Notes under the pieces: model-generated | The model's database searches: none | What the model was told of the DNA's origin: nothing | Seen by the model: the letters and a program-made list of their open reading frames with translations, nothing else | NCBI RefSeq assembly: GCF_947488025.1 | Contig: NZ_CANKYS010000014.1 | Span: 33,902 to 97,901, forward strand | Source: an uncultured Nocardioides sp. | GTDB lineage: Bacteria > Actinomycetota > Actinomycetes > Propionibacteriales > Nocardioidaceae | DNA length: 64,000 nucleotides | Direction: 5' to 3' | Made by a program: the position numbers and the translations under genes | Part shown: in pieces, positions 7,912 through 15,941 of the stretch | How the letters are laid out: each line of letters begins with the position of its first letter | Position numbering within the stretch: position 1 is the first letter of the stretch

Positions 7912-9546
7912 ATGACGCGCGTGCACCTGTCCCGCCTGCCGGGCGAGCGCGCCCTGGTGGCCGATGGCCGCACGAGCCACGAGGTCGCGCTCGCCGACCT
8001 GCCGGCCTACGTGGCCGCGCGCGAGGCGGACGGTCCCCGATGGGTCTGGGACGACACCGCCCGCTGGGCGCCTTCGCTGCTGGCGGCCGGCGTGCGGGTG
8101 GCGCGGTGCCACGACCTGCGTCTGTCCCGTCGACTGCTGTCGCGCGCGCCCGCCGTCGACATCACGCTCCTGGCCGGCGAGGACGCCGACCTCTGGGACC
8201 AGCTCGGGCCGGCGACCGTCTCCGAGCCCGTCCTGTTCAGCGGGCACGACGCGGTCGACCACCTGCGGGCCGACCTCGAGGACGCGCGCCAGCTGGCGGC
8301 GATCGACGCCTCTCCCGACGCCGCGCGTCTCCGGCTCCTCGTCGCCGCGGAGTCGGCCGGCGCCCTCGCAGCCGCCGAGATGACGCACGCGGGGGTGCCG
8401 TGGAGCGTCGAGGTCCACGAGGCGCTGCTGACCGACCGGCTGGGTCCGCGCCCGCCCCGCGGGGCACGACCGCGGCTGCTCGCGGAGTGCGCCGACGACG
8501 TACGCGCCCTGCTGGGTGCTCCCGGCCTCAACCCCGACTCCCATCCTGAGCTGCTCGCCGCGTTGCGCCGGGCCGGCATCGAGGTCGTCGACACACGCGC
8601 CTCGACGCTGCGCACGGTCGACCACCCGGCCGTCGAGCCGCTCCTGCGCTACCGGTCGCTGGCACACCTCTTCTCGACCAACGGCTGGGCCTGGATCGAC
8701 GAGTGGGTGCGCGACGGGCGCTTCCGCCCGGTCTACCAGCCCGCCGGTTCGGCAACGGGTCGGTGGTCGTCCAACGGTGGGGGCGCGCTGTCCTTCCCGG
8801 TGCAGGTGCGGTCGGCGGCCGTGGCCGACGAGGGCTGGGCGCTCGTCGTCGCCGACGTCGCCCAGCTCGAGCCGCGGGTGCTCGCGGGGATGAGCGGCGA
8901 CCGCGCGCTGGCGGGCGCCGCGCGGGGCACCGACCTCTACCAGGGGATGGTCGAGGCCGGGGCCGTCGCGACGCGCCAGCACGCCAAGCTCGGTCTGCTC
9001 GGCGCGATGTACGGCGCGACGAGCGGCGAGAGCGGACGGATGGTCGCCGAGCTGACCCGGCGCTACCCGCAGGCCTTCGGGCTGCTCGAGGAGGCGGCTC
9101 GCGCAGGCGAGCGCGGCCAGGCGGTCCGGACGCTGCTCGGGCGGGGCAGCCCGGCCCTCGGCGGGTCGTGGGACGAGTCGCCCGAGGCGCCTCCGGCGGA
9201 CCTCGCCACCCTCGACCGTCATCGTCGCTCCTTCGGCCGGTTCACCCGCAACTTCGTGGTGCAGGGCACCGGGGCCGAGTGGGCGCTCTGCTGGGTCGCC
9301 GAGCTCCGCAACCGGCTCTGGCGGCTCGGCGACGGCAGCCTCGAGTCCCGGCCGCACCTCGTCCTCTTCCTCCACGACGAGGTGGTCGTGCACGCCCCGG
9401 TCGAGCTCGCCGACGCGGTCGCCGCCGAGATGACCGAGGCAGCGGCCACCGCCGGCCGGCTGCTGTTCCGTGAGCACCCGGTCGACTTCCCGCTCACCAT
9501 CGCGGTCGTCCGTTCCTACGCCGACGCCGGCAAGCCGGGGACCTAG
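7912..9546 (+). CDS. Bifunctional 3'-5' exonuclease/DNA polymerase (family A, PolA-like)
   Basis: 544 residues, much shorter than replicative-repair Pol I (about 900), so no 5' nuclease domain is present. The C-terminal half carries family-A motifs: motif A as VADVAQLEPRVLAGMSGD near 318, the O-helix R-x3-K-x7-YG as RQHAKLGLLGAMYG near 356, and motif C as HDEVVV near 488. The O-helix Phe at R+8 (E. coli F762) is Leu here. The N-terminal 220 residues match the degenerate exonuclease-like region of the actinobacterial family. It lies 24 bp after the nitroreductase gene. The in vivo role is unknown; stress-linked repair synthesis is an inference. Confidence 0.85.
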   Translation: MTRVHLSRLPGERALVADGRTSHEVALADLPAYVAAREADGPRWVWDDTARWAPSLLAAGVRVARCHDLRLSRRLLSRAPAVDITLLAGEDADLWDQLGPATVSEPVLFSGHDAVDHLRADLEDARQLAAIDASPDAARLRLLVAAESAGALAAAEMTHAGVPWSVEVHEALLTDRLGPRPPRGARPRLLAECADDVRALLGAPGLNPDSHPELLAALRRAGIEVVDTRASTLRTVDHPAVEPLLRYRSLAHLFSTNGWAWIDEWVRDGRFRPVYQPAGSATGRWSSNGGGALSFPVQVRSAAVADEGWALVVADVAQLEPRVLAGMSGDRALAGAARGTDLYQGMVEAGAVATRQHAKLGLLGAMYGATSGESGRMVAELTRRYPQAFGLLEEAARAGERGQAVRTLLGRGSPALGGSWDESPEAPPADLATLDRHRRSFGRFTRNFVVQGTGAEWALCWVAELRNRLWRLGDGSLESRPHLVLFLHDEVVVHAPVELADAVAAEMTEAAATAGRLLFREHPVDFPLTIAVVRSYADAGKPGT

Positions 9547-9608
9547 GTCCCCGCCCGCCCCGACCTTCGCCCCTGACCGTCGTCCACACCGAGGCGGAGC
9601 CTTGAGGT

Positions 9609-10946
9609 GTGCCGGAGACCACGATCCTGCAGCCCCGCACGAGCCCCGCCGTCGTGCCGAGCGGCCGCACGCGCGCCTCCGTCGTACGCCGCTTCGTGGG
9701 CGGTTTCTACCTCGTGATGGGCGGCATCAACGCCGGCATCGTCGCGGCGGACCCGGAGGCCTACCGCACCTTCGCCGACGAGTCCTTCTGGCCCTTCGTC
9801 ACCGACACGTGGCGGTCCGTGGTGATGGCCCACCCGGTCGCCTGGATCCTGGCGCTGGCTGCGGGCGAGGTCGTGCTCGGTCTCCTGCTGCTGCGTGGTG
9901 GGCCGGCGGCCCGGGTCGGCTGGGCCGGCGTGATCGCGTTCCACGTCCTCCTGATGTCGTTCGGGTTCGGCTTCTGGCTGTGGTGCGTCCCCGCGCTGCT
10001 GCTGCTCGTGCCGGTCGCGCGCGCGGACTGGCCCGCGCTGGCCGGCGAGACGACCGCGACCTCCGCCCCCACCGCCCGGGAGGCTCCTCCCCCGCCCGCA
10101 GACGCTGCGCCAGGCCCGACCAGCACCGTGACGCGCTGGTCGACGTGGGCGCTCGCCGCCGCGGTGGTCGGCGCATCGCTCTACGGCCTCCTCGCCGAGA
10201 CGCCGTACCGGTCGCTGCCCGAGGCGACCGTCGTGTCGGCGCGGGCCCAGGACGCCTGCAGCATGGTGGTCGCCGCGCTCCTGGTCCTCCTCGTGCGCCC
10301 CACGGTGTCGTCCAACGCATCCCACCTCGCACGGCTGGGGCTGCTCGCCTACCTCCTCTACAGCTACCTGATCTACGTCACCGGCGTCCCGATGAACCGC
10401 GTCTTCCTCGTCTACGTCGTGATCGTCTTTCTGTCCGGCGCCGGCCTGCTCGGCGGACTGCACCGCCTCGTCGAGCGGCCGCCGACCTCGACCGCCTCGC
10501 CCCGGCTGACCCGCGCCACCGGGTGGGTGCTGGTCGTCACCGCGGTGCTGTTCGCCGGGCTGTGGCTCTCGGTGCTCCTGCCGTACGCACTGGGCGGGCC
10601 CCGACCCGAGCCCGAGGGCGTCGGCGGCACGCCGTACCCCGTCTTCATCCTCGACCTCGCGGCGGTCCTGCCTGCGATCGCCGCCGTGGGAGTCCTCCTC
10701 CTGCGGCGTCGGGCGGTGGCGGGTGCGCTGGCGACGGTCGCCCTCCTCAAGATCCTCACGCTCTTCACCGCGCTGTGGGCCGGGCCCGTCCTGGCCCTCG
10801 TCACCGACGCCGACGTGCACCTGGGACCCGATGCGGTGCCCAGCCTGCTGCTGCTCGCGGCGAGCGCGTGGCTCACGGCACGGTGGCTGCGGTCCTTCCC
10901 ACCTGGTCCACGGCCCGTCCCCGCACCCGAGAGGAGCACACCATGA
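9609..10946 (+). CDS. Polytopic membrane protein, possible DoxX-like N-terminal half
   Basis: 445 residues starting at GTG 9609. About ten hydrophobic helices fall in two blocks, about residues 28-135 and 175-425. A Pro/Ala-rich cytoplasmic-type linker (about 142-168) joins them. The N-terminal block resembles DoxX-like proteins by eye, but I see no decisive motif. The second block is a separate helical bundle. The stop overlaps the flavodoxin start as ATGA, so the two are co-translated. An electron-transfer or quinone-linked role would fit the flavodoxin, but this is speculative. Confidence 0.65.
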   Translation: MPETTILQPRTSPAVVPSGRTRASVVRRFVGGFYLVMGGINAGIVAADPEAYRTFADESFWPFVTDTWRSVVMAHPVAWILALAAGEVVLGLLLLRGGPAARVGWAGVIAFHVLLMSFGFGFWLWCVPALLLLVPVARADWPALAGETTATSAPTAREAPPPPADAAPGPTSTVTRWSTWALAAAVVGASLYGLLAETPYRSLPEATVVSARAQDACSMVVAALLVLLVRPTVSSNASHLARLGLLAYLLYSYLIYVTGVPMNRVFLVYVVIVFLSGAGLLGGLHRLVERPPTSTASPRLTRATGWVLVVTAVLFAGLWLSVLLPYALGGPRPEPEGVGGTPYPVFILDLAAVLPAIAAVGVLLLRRRAVAGALATVALLKILTLFTALWAGPVLALVTDADVHLGPDAVPSLLLLAASAWLTARWLRSFPPGPRPVPAPERSTP

Positions 10947-11452
10947 CCGCACTGGTGGTCCACGAGGCCCACTGGGGCAACACCCGTCAGGTGGCGCAGG
11001 CGATCGCCGACGGCCTCACCGACGGCGACGGCGGACCGGTGCAGGTCGTCGACGTCGCGGCTGCGCCGTCCCCGCTGCCCGACGGCGTCGACCTCGTCGT
11101 GCTCGGCGGCCCGACCCACGCCTTCTCCATGAGCCGGCCCGCGACCCGGCGCGACGCGCACGACCGCGGCGCGGAGGCCGGGCACGAGGGCCCCGGCATC
11201 CGCGAGTGGCTGGCCACCCTGCCCGCCGGCGACACCTCGTGCGCCGTCGCGACCTTCGACACGCGTGCCCAGCAGGTGCGCCGGCTGCCCGGGTCGGCGG
11301 CCCGCGCAGCCGGGCGGTTCGTGTCGCGCCACCGCCTCGGCACGATGGTGGCGACCGAGTCCTTCTACGTCGCGGACGCCCCCGGTCCGCTCGTCGACGG
11401 CGAGCTGGAGCGGGCGCGAGCGTGGGGCCGGGCCCTGGCCTCACGTGCGTAG
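10943..11452 (+). CDS. Flavodoxin-like protein
   Basis: 169 residues. The start VVHEAHWGNTRQVAQAIADGL matches the FMN phosphate-binding loop of flavodoxins (S/T-x-T-G-x-T, here HEAHWGNT). The later LGGPTHAFSMSRPATR is the typical second loop around the isoalloxazine ring. Small flavodoxins carry low-potential electrons in the cytoplasm. GAGGAG precedes the ATG by 6 nt. The start overlaps the membrane protein stop by four bases. In the acidic middle the usual aromatic stacking residues are not obvious, so electron-transfer activity is likely but unproven. Confidence 0.85.
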   Translation: MTALVVHEAHWGNTRQVAQAIADGLTDGDGGPVQVVDVAAAPSPLPDGVDLVVLGGPTHAFSMSRPATRRDAHDRGAEAGHEGPGIREWLATLPAGDTSCAVATFDTRAQQVRRLPGSAARAAGRFVSRHRLGTMVATESFYVADAPGPLVDGELERARAWGRALASRA

Positions 11453-11552
11453 GGCGCTCGACCGCGGCTCCGCTGTGGGCCTCGTCTCAGTGTGAGCGGG
11501 GGCCCATACTCCCGGTTTGCGCCATCGCGTCGTTCTTTGGTCTGGTCCTCGG

Positions 11553-13253
11553 ATGGCCACCGGAATCGAGCATCCCCGAGACCTGCCCACACCTGACCTC
11601 GTCGACGACCCGCACCCCGCCCTGGACGCGGCCATCGAGCCCACCGTGCCTCGCGAGACGGGCGTGGACAAGCTCGTCTTCGGCGTCACTGCTGTCGTCA
11701 GCCTCGCCTTCCTCGTCTGGGGCTTCCTCAGCACCGACAGCCTCGCCGACGCCTCGGGCACCGGCCTCGGCTGGACGATGAGGAACGCGGGATGGCTCTT
11801 CGTGCTCACCTCGAGCGCCTTCGTGGTCTTCGTGATCTGGTTGGCGCTGGGCAAGTTCGGCAACATCCCGCTCGGCCGCGACGACGAGGACCCGGAGTTC
11901 CGGACCATCTCGTGGGTGGCGATGATGTTCAGCGCCGGCATGGGCATCGGGCTCATGTTCTACGGCGTCAGCGAGCCGATCAGCCACTTCGTCACGCCCC
12001 CGCCGGGCACCGGTGAGGCCGGGGACGCCGCGGCCGCGCAGCACGCGATGGCGACCACGATGTTCCACTGGACCCTGCACCCGTGGGCGATCTACGCGGT
12101 CGTCGGGCTCGCCGTCGCGTACGGCGTCTACCGCAAGGGACGCCTCCAGCTGATCAGCTCGGCCTTCGAGCCGCTCCTCGGTCGCCACGCCCACGGACTG
12201 GGCGGCAAGGCCATCGACATGTTCGCCATCTTCGCGACCCTCTTCGGCTCCGCCACCTCGCTCGGTCTCGGCGCCCTCCAGATCGAGTCCGGCCTGCAGA
12301 TCGTCGCCGGGCTCGGCGACACCGGCAACGCCGTCCTCGTCGGCATCATCGCCGTCCTCACGGCAGCCTTCGTGCTCTCCGCCGTCTCCGGCGTGGCCAA
12401 GGGCATCCAGTGGCTGTCCAACATCAACATGGTCCTCGCCGTGGCCCTCGCCCTGTTCGTGTTCATCGTCGGCCCCACCGTCTTCATCCTCAACCTCGTC
12501 CCCACCTCGATCGGCAGCTACTTCGCCGACCTGCCGATGATGGCCGCGCGCACCGCTGCCGAGGGCGACGAGGTCAGCACCTGGCTCTCGACGTGGACCG
12601 TCTTCTACTGGGCGTGGTGGCTGTCGTGGACGCCGTTCGTCGGCATGTTCATCGCCCGCATCTCCCGTGGTCGCACCATCCGCCAGTTCGTGACCGGTGT
12701 GCTCCTCGTCCCCAGCATGATCAGCGTCGTGTGGTTCTGCATCTTCGGCGGTGCGGCCATCGACCTGCAGGAGAAGGGCACCGACATCGCGGGCGCGGGT
12801 GGGCTGGAGAACCAGCTCTTCAGCACCCTCGAGGCCTACCCCCTCGCCACGGTCTCGAGCATCGTGGTCATGGTCCTGGTCGGCATCTTCTTCGTCTCCG
12901 GCGCGGACGCCGCCTCGATCGTGATGGGCTCGCTCTCCGAGCGCGGCACGATCCACCCGAGCCGTCCGACCGTCATCTTCTGGGGCGTCGCGACCGGTGC
13001 CGTCGCGGCGGTCATGCTGCTCGTCGGTGGCCAGGACGCCCTCAGCGGGCTCCAGACCATCACGGTGATCGCGGCGCTGCCCTTCGTGCTCATCATGATC
13101 GGCCTGGCCGTGGCCCTGGTGAAGGACCTCGCCCAGGACCCGCTGGTCGTGCGTCGCAAGTACGCCATCGAGGCCGTCGAGGCCGCGGTCATCACCGGTG
13201 TCACCGAGCACGGCGACGACTTCGTCCTCTCGGTCGAGAAGAGCGAGGCCTAG
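11553..13253 (+). CDS. BCCT-family betaine/choline/carnitine transporter
   Basis: 566 residues with about 12 transmembrane helices. The family signature MMFSAGMGIGLMFYGVSEP is near residue 128. The substrate-site segment FYWAWWLSWTPFVGMFIARISRG near residue 350 contains the Trp-rich box of glycine betaine carriers. These symporters import compatible solutes with Na+ or H+ and serve osmoprotection. ATG 11553 was chosen because the preceding twelve residues from an alternative TTG are non-conserved. No clear Shine-Dalgarno is visible. The short C-terminus (about 45 residues after the last helix) lacks the long osmosensing tail of BetP. Confidence 0.95.
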   Translation: MATGIEHPRDLPTPDLVDDPHPALDAAIEPTVPRETGVDKLVFGVTAVVSLAFLVWGFLSTDSLADASGTGLGWTMRNAGWLFVLTSSAFVVFVIWLALGKFGNIPLGRDDEDPEFRTISWVAMMFSAGMGIGLMFYGVSEPISHFVTPPPGTGEAGDAAAAQHAMATTMFHWTLHPWAIYAVVGLAVAYGVYRKGRLQLISSAFEPLLGRHAHGLGGKAIDMFAIFATLFGSATSLGLGALQIESGLQIVAGLGDTGNAVLVGIIAVLTAAFVLSAVSGVAKGIQWLSNINMVLAVALALFVFIVGPTVFILNLVPTSIGSYFADLPMMAARTAAEGDEVSTWLSTWTVFYWAWWLSWTPFVGMFIARISRGRTIRQFVTGVLLVPSMISVVWFCIFGGAAIDLQEKGTDIAGAGGLENQLFSTLEAYPLATVSSIVVMVLVGIFFVSGADAASIVMGSLSERGTIHPSRPTVIFWGVATGAVAAVMLLVGGQDALSGLQTITVIAALPFVLIMIGLAVALVKDLAQDPLVVRRKYAIEAVEAAVITGVTEHGDDFVLSVEKSEA

Positions 13254-13263
13254 GCTCCGTCCC

Positions 13264-13848
13264 ATGACCACCGACCCGCTCCGCATCGGCTTCGTCACCG
13301 GCGCGACTCCTGACAAGTGGGCCCGGCACTGGCGCGAGCGCCGGCGCGAGCCGCTGGAGCTCGTGCCGGTGACGGAGGCCGACCAGCTGGAGGGGGTGCG
13401 GGACGGCAGCCTCGACATGGCTCTCGTCCGGCTCCCGGTCGACCGCGACGGACTGCACTGCGTCCGGCTCTACGACGAGCTGCAGGTGGCCGTGGCCTCC
13501 CGCGACCACGTGCTCGCCGCAGCCGACGAGGAGGTCACCACGGCCGACCTCGTGGACGAGCAGCTGGTCCGCCCGCACCCGAGCGGGTGGACACCTGCGG
13601 CGGACCAGCTCGACTGGCCGCCGATGACCGAGCGGGAGGCGATCGAGACGGTCGCCGCCGGCACCGGCATCGTCGTCGTACCCATGTCGGTGGCCCGGCT
13701 CCACCAGCGCAAGGACGTCGTCACGCGTGTCGTGACCGACCTCGAGCCCAGCGCGATCGCGCTGGTCTGGCGCATCGACCGGGACGACGAGGTCACCCAG
13801 ACGTTCGTCGGCGTGACCAAGGGACGTACGGCCAACACGTCGCGCTGA
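13264..13848 (+). CDS. LysR-type effector-binding domain protein without HTH
   Basis: 194 residues that match only the C-terminal co-inducer domain of LysR regulators. It opens with LRIGFVTGATPDKWARHW and has the cleft-forming segments LDMALVRLPVD and LQVAVASRDHVLA, then TEREAIETVAAGTGIVVVPMSVA. No winged helix precedes it. The -10-like hexamer TAGGCT at 13251-13256 lies 7 nt before the ATG and overlaps the BCCT stop codon. The gene is therefore probably transcribed leaderless from its own promoter. It may bind a small ligand and modulate another regulator; this is inference. Confidence 0.8.
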   Translation: MTTDPLRIGFVTGATPDKWARHWRERRREPLELVPVTEADQLEGVRDGSLDMALVRLPVDRDGLHCVRLYDELQVAVASRDHVLAAADEEVTTADLVDEQLVRPHPSGWTPAADQLDWPPMTEREAIETVAAGTGIVVVPMSVARLHQRKDVVTRVVTDLEPSAIALVWRIDRDDEVTQTFVGVTKGRTANTSR

Positions 13849-13902
13849 GGCTGTTCCCGGGGCCGGAGGTCTGCGCGGCGCGGGACGGGGTACAGGTCGC
13901 GC

Positions 13903-14967
13903 ATGCGCATCGTCATCACCGGAGCCAGCGGCAACGTCGGCTCGGCCCTCGTCCGGCGGCTGGCCCAGGACGGCGAGCACGAGCTCGTCGGCGTCGTCCG
14001 GCGACCGCCGGACGACGACGTGCTGCCCGCGATGGAGTGGGTGGCCGTCGACCTGACCGACGAGTCGGACACGCCCGCGCTGCGCGCCGCGTGCCGGGGC
14101 GCCGACGCAGTCGTGCACCTCGCGTGGGGGTTCCAGCCCTCGCACCGGGAGGAGCACCTGCGCGAGCTCGGGGTCGGTGGCACGGGTCGCGTCATCGACG
14201 CAGTGGTGGCCACCGGGGTCCCGCACCTGGTGCACATGTCGTCGGTCGGCGCCTACTCGCCCAAGCGGGACGACGCCCCGGTCGACGAGACGTGGCCCAC
14301 CGGCGGGGTCCCGACGTCGATGTACAGCCGGCACAAGGCCGCCGCCGAACGGCTGCTCGACGCCCTGGAGGTCGACGCGCCGGACGTGGTCGTCACCCGG
14401 GTGCGGCCCGGGATCATCGGCCAGCGCAGCGCCGGCAGTGCCCTGCTGCGCTACGGGCTGCCCGCCCTGGTCCCTGCCGGGCTGCTGCGCCACGTGCCGG
14501 TGCTGCCGATCGACGAGGGCCTCGTCATCCCGATGGTCCACGCCGACGACGTCGCGGATGCGTTGGCCCGGGTGCTGGGGGCCCGCACAGCGGGCGCGTT
14601 CAACCTGGCCGCCGAGCCGCCGGTCACCGCACAGGACGTGGCCGACGTCCTCGGCGCTCGACTCGTCCACGTCCCGTCCCGCGCGGTGCGCGCTGCCGTG
14701 TCGGCCAGCTGGCACGCGCGGGTGCAGCCGCTCGACCCGGGCTGGATCGACATGGGCTTCGCCGTGCCCCTCCTCGACACCATGCGGGCCCGGACGGAGC
14801 TGGGGTGGGCGCCGTCGGCGGACGCGACGTCGGTCCTGGCCGAGACCCTCGCCGGCATGCAGGACACCGCCTCGTCGGGTACGCCGGTCCTCCGGCCGCG
14901 CAGTGTCGCGGGTGGTCTCCTCCGCGCCCTGCGTCGCGGACCGGTCAGTCGCCGCCGGGAGCCGTGA
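13903..14967 (+). CDS. NAD-dependent epimerase/dehydratase (extended SDR)
   Basis: 354 residues. The nucleotide-binding motif TGASGNVG is at residue 7. The catalytic triad appears as SSVGAYSP near residue 111 and YSRHKAAAE (YxxxK) near 142. The C-terminal substrate domain follows, and a basic tail ends RRREP. Family members epimerise or dehydrate nucleotide sugars, or reduce other carbonyls. This one has no sugar-pathway neighbours, so the substrate is open. It is a single gene with small flanking gaps. Confidence 0.88.
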   Translation: MRIVITGASGNVGSALVRRLAQDGEHELVGVVRRPPDDDVLPAMEWVAVDLTDESDTPALRAACRGADAVVHLAWGFQPSHREEHLRELGVGGTGRVIDAVVATGVPHLVHMSSVGAYSPKRDDAPVDETWPTGGVPTSMYSRHKAAAERLLDALEVDAPDVVVTRVRPGIIGQRSAGSALLRYGLPALVPAGLLRHVPVLPIDEGLVIPMVHADDVADALARVLGARTAGAFNLAAEPPVTAQDVADVLGARLVHVPSRAVRAAVSASWHARVQPLDPGWIDMGFAVPLLDTMRARTELGWAPSADATSVLAETLAGMQDTASSGTPVLRPRSVAGGLLRALRRGPVSRRREP

Positions 14968-14991
14968 GGGCGCACGGGCGCCAGCTCGCGG

Positions 14992-15144
14992 TCAGGAGCC
15001 GAGGACGGACACCAGCACCATGGTCCCGACCATCAGCAGCAGGAGCGGCATGAGCACCCAGAAGTACTGCGTGTCGATCCACTTCTTCTTCTCGTCCGGG
15101 TCCCACGGACCCTGCGGTCGGTCGCTGCCGGGGTTGATGAGCAT
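14992..15144 (-). CDS. Small single-pass membrane protein, 50 aa
   Basis: A 50-residue ORF with a Pro/Asp-rich soluble N-terminus (PGSDRPQGPWDPDEKKKW) and one hydrophobic helix at about 29-48. The pattern of a polar head, basic-aromatic border (KKKWIDTQYFW) and Leu-rich helix reads as a genuine type II small membrane protein rather than a shadow. It lies outside any other gene, 130 bp downstream of the sulfotransferase stop. I do not recognise a family. Confidence 0.6.
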   Translation of the reverse strand: MLINPGSDRPQGPWDPDEKKKWIDTQYFWVLMPLLLLMVGTMVLVSVLGS

Positions 15145-15274
15145 GGGCTCAGCCTCGCACAACCCGCTGCGTACGGGGCCGCGTCCGGACCGGGGCCCCT
15201 TGCCGGTGACCAGGAAGGCCGGTGTGCGAAGGCGGAGGACTCGACCATCGACGCCCAGTCGAGGGCGGACGCAG

Positions 15275-15940
15275 TCAGTCCCGGTGCTTGCCCCGGCGCG
15301 AGTGGGGGGTGGCGAGCACGGACTCGACGCGGTCCTGGTCGTAGACCTCGCCCAACCAGTCGAAGAGCCCGCGCAGCACCTCGGGATCGGCCACGTAGTC
15401 GTCGTAGTGGACGCGGTAGGCGGCGTCGCCCAGGCCGGCCACCGTGCCGAGGATCTTGTCCTCGATCGCCCGCACCTGCGCCAGCGGGTCGTCCTTGTGC
15501 GTCCAGTAGTTGCTGGCCGCGACGTCCTCGAGGTTGCGGGTGTTGACCACGAAGCGTGCGCCGGGGAACACCTGGCGCAGGAAGTCGACGTAGTCGGGCA
15601 GGTCGTCGTCGTACCAGCGGATCTCCTTGTAGCCGGTGACCCGCGTGTCGTGCTCGGGCCGCAGCAGGGTCGCCTCGGCCAGCGCACGGATGTGCTGCAG
15701 CGACGCCGCCTCGGGGAACGCCTCGATCCCGAACCACGGGTGCGTCGGCTGGCTCGCACGGGCCGGGTCGACGCGTGCCCGCTCGGTCAGGCCGCTGCGG
15801 TGGAAGTCGTAGAGGTGCCGCATGGCGTGGCGGTTCTCCCCGCGCAGCAGCCAGCCCGGGATCGAGTTGAGGATGCCCATCAGCAGCGTCGAGCCCGACC
15901 GGCCGTAGGTCATCACGAAGACGTGCTCCAGCTCGCGCAC
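15275..15940 (-). CDS. Sulfotransferase-like protein
   Basis: 221 residues. The N-terminal VMTYGRSGSTLLMG is the 5'-phosphosulfate-binding loop of PAPS sulfotransferases. VVNTRNLEDVAASNYW near residue 122 is the 3'-phosphate-binding motif. Members transfer sulfate from PAPS to sugars, lipids or small molecules. GTG at 15940 follows the guaB1 stop as TGA-C-GTG, indicating coupling. The protein is short and ends with a basic tail (HSRRGKHRD). Why a sulfotransferase is coupled to a purine enzyme is unclear; a shared nucleotide (PAPS/PAP) pool is one guess. Confidence 0.85.
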   Translation of the reverse strand: MRELEHVFVMTYGRSGSTLLMGILNSIPGWLLRGENRHAMRHLYDFHRSGLTERARVDPARASQPTHPWFGIEAFPEAASLQHIRALAEATLLRPEHDTRVTGYKEIRWYDDDLPDYVDFLRQVFPGARFVVNTRNLEDVAASNYWTHKDDPLAQVRAIEDKILGTVAGLGDAAYRVHYDDYVADPEVLRGLFDWLGEVYDQDRVESVLATPHSRRGKHRD

Positions 15941-15941
15941 G

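Noticed and set aside
5470..9477. 1335-codon open frame on the minus strand
   Set aside because: It runs antisense across four well-supported genes (beta-CASP, nitroreductase, polymerase and more). It has low-complexity Arg/Gly/Ala composition and no domain.
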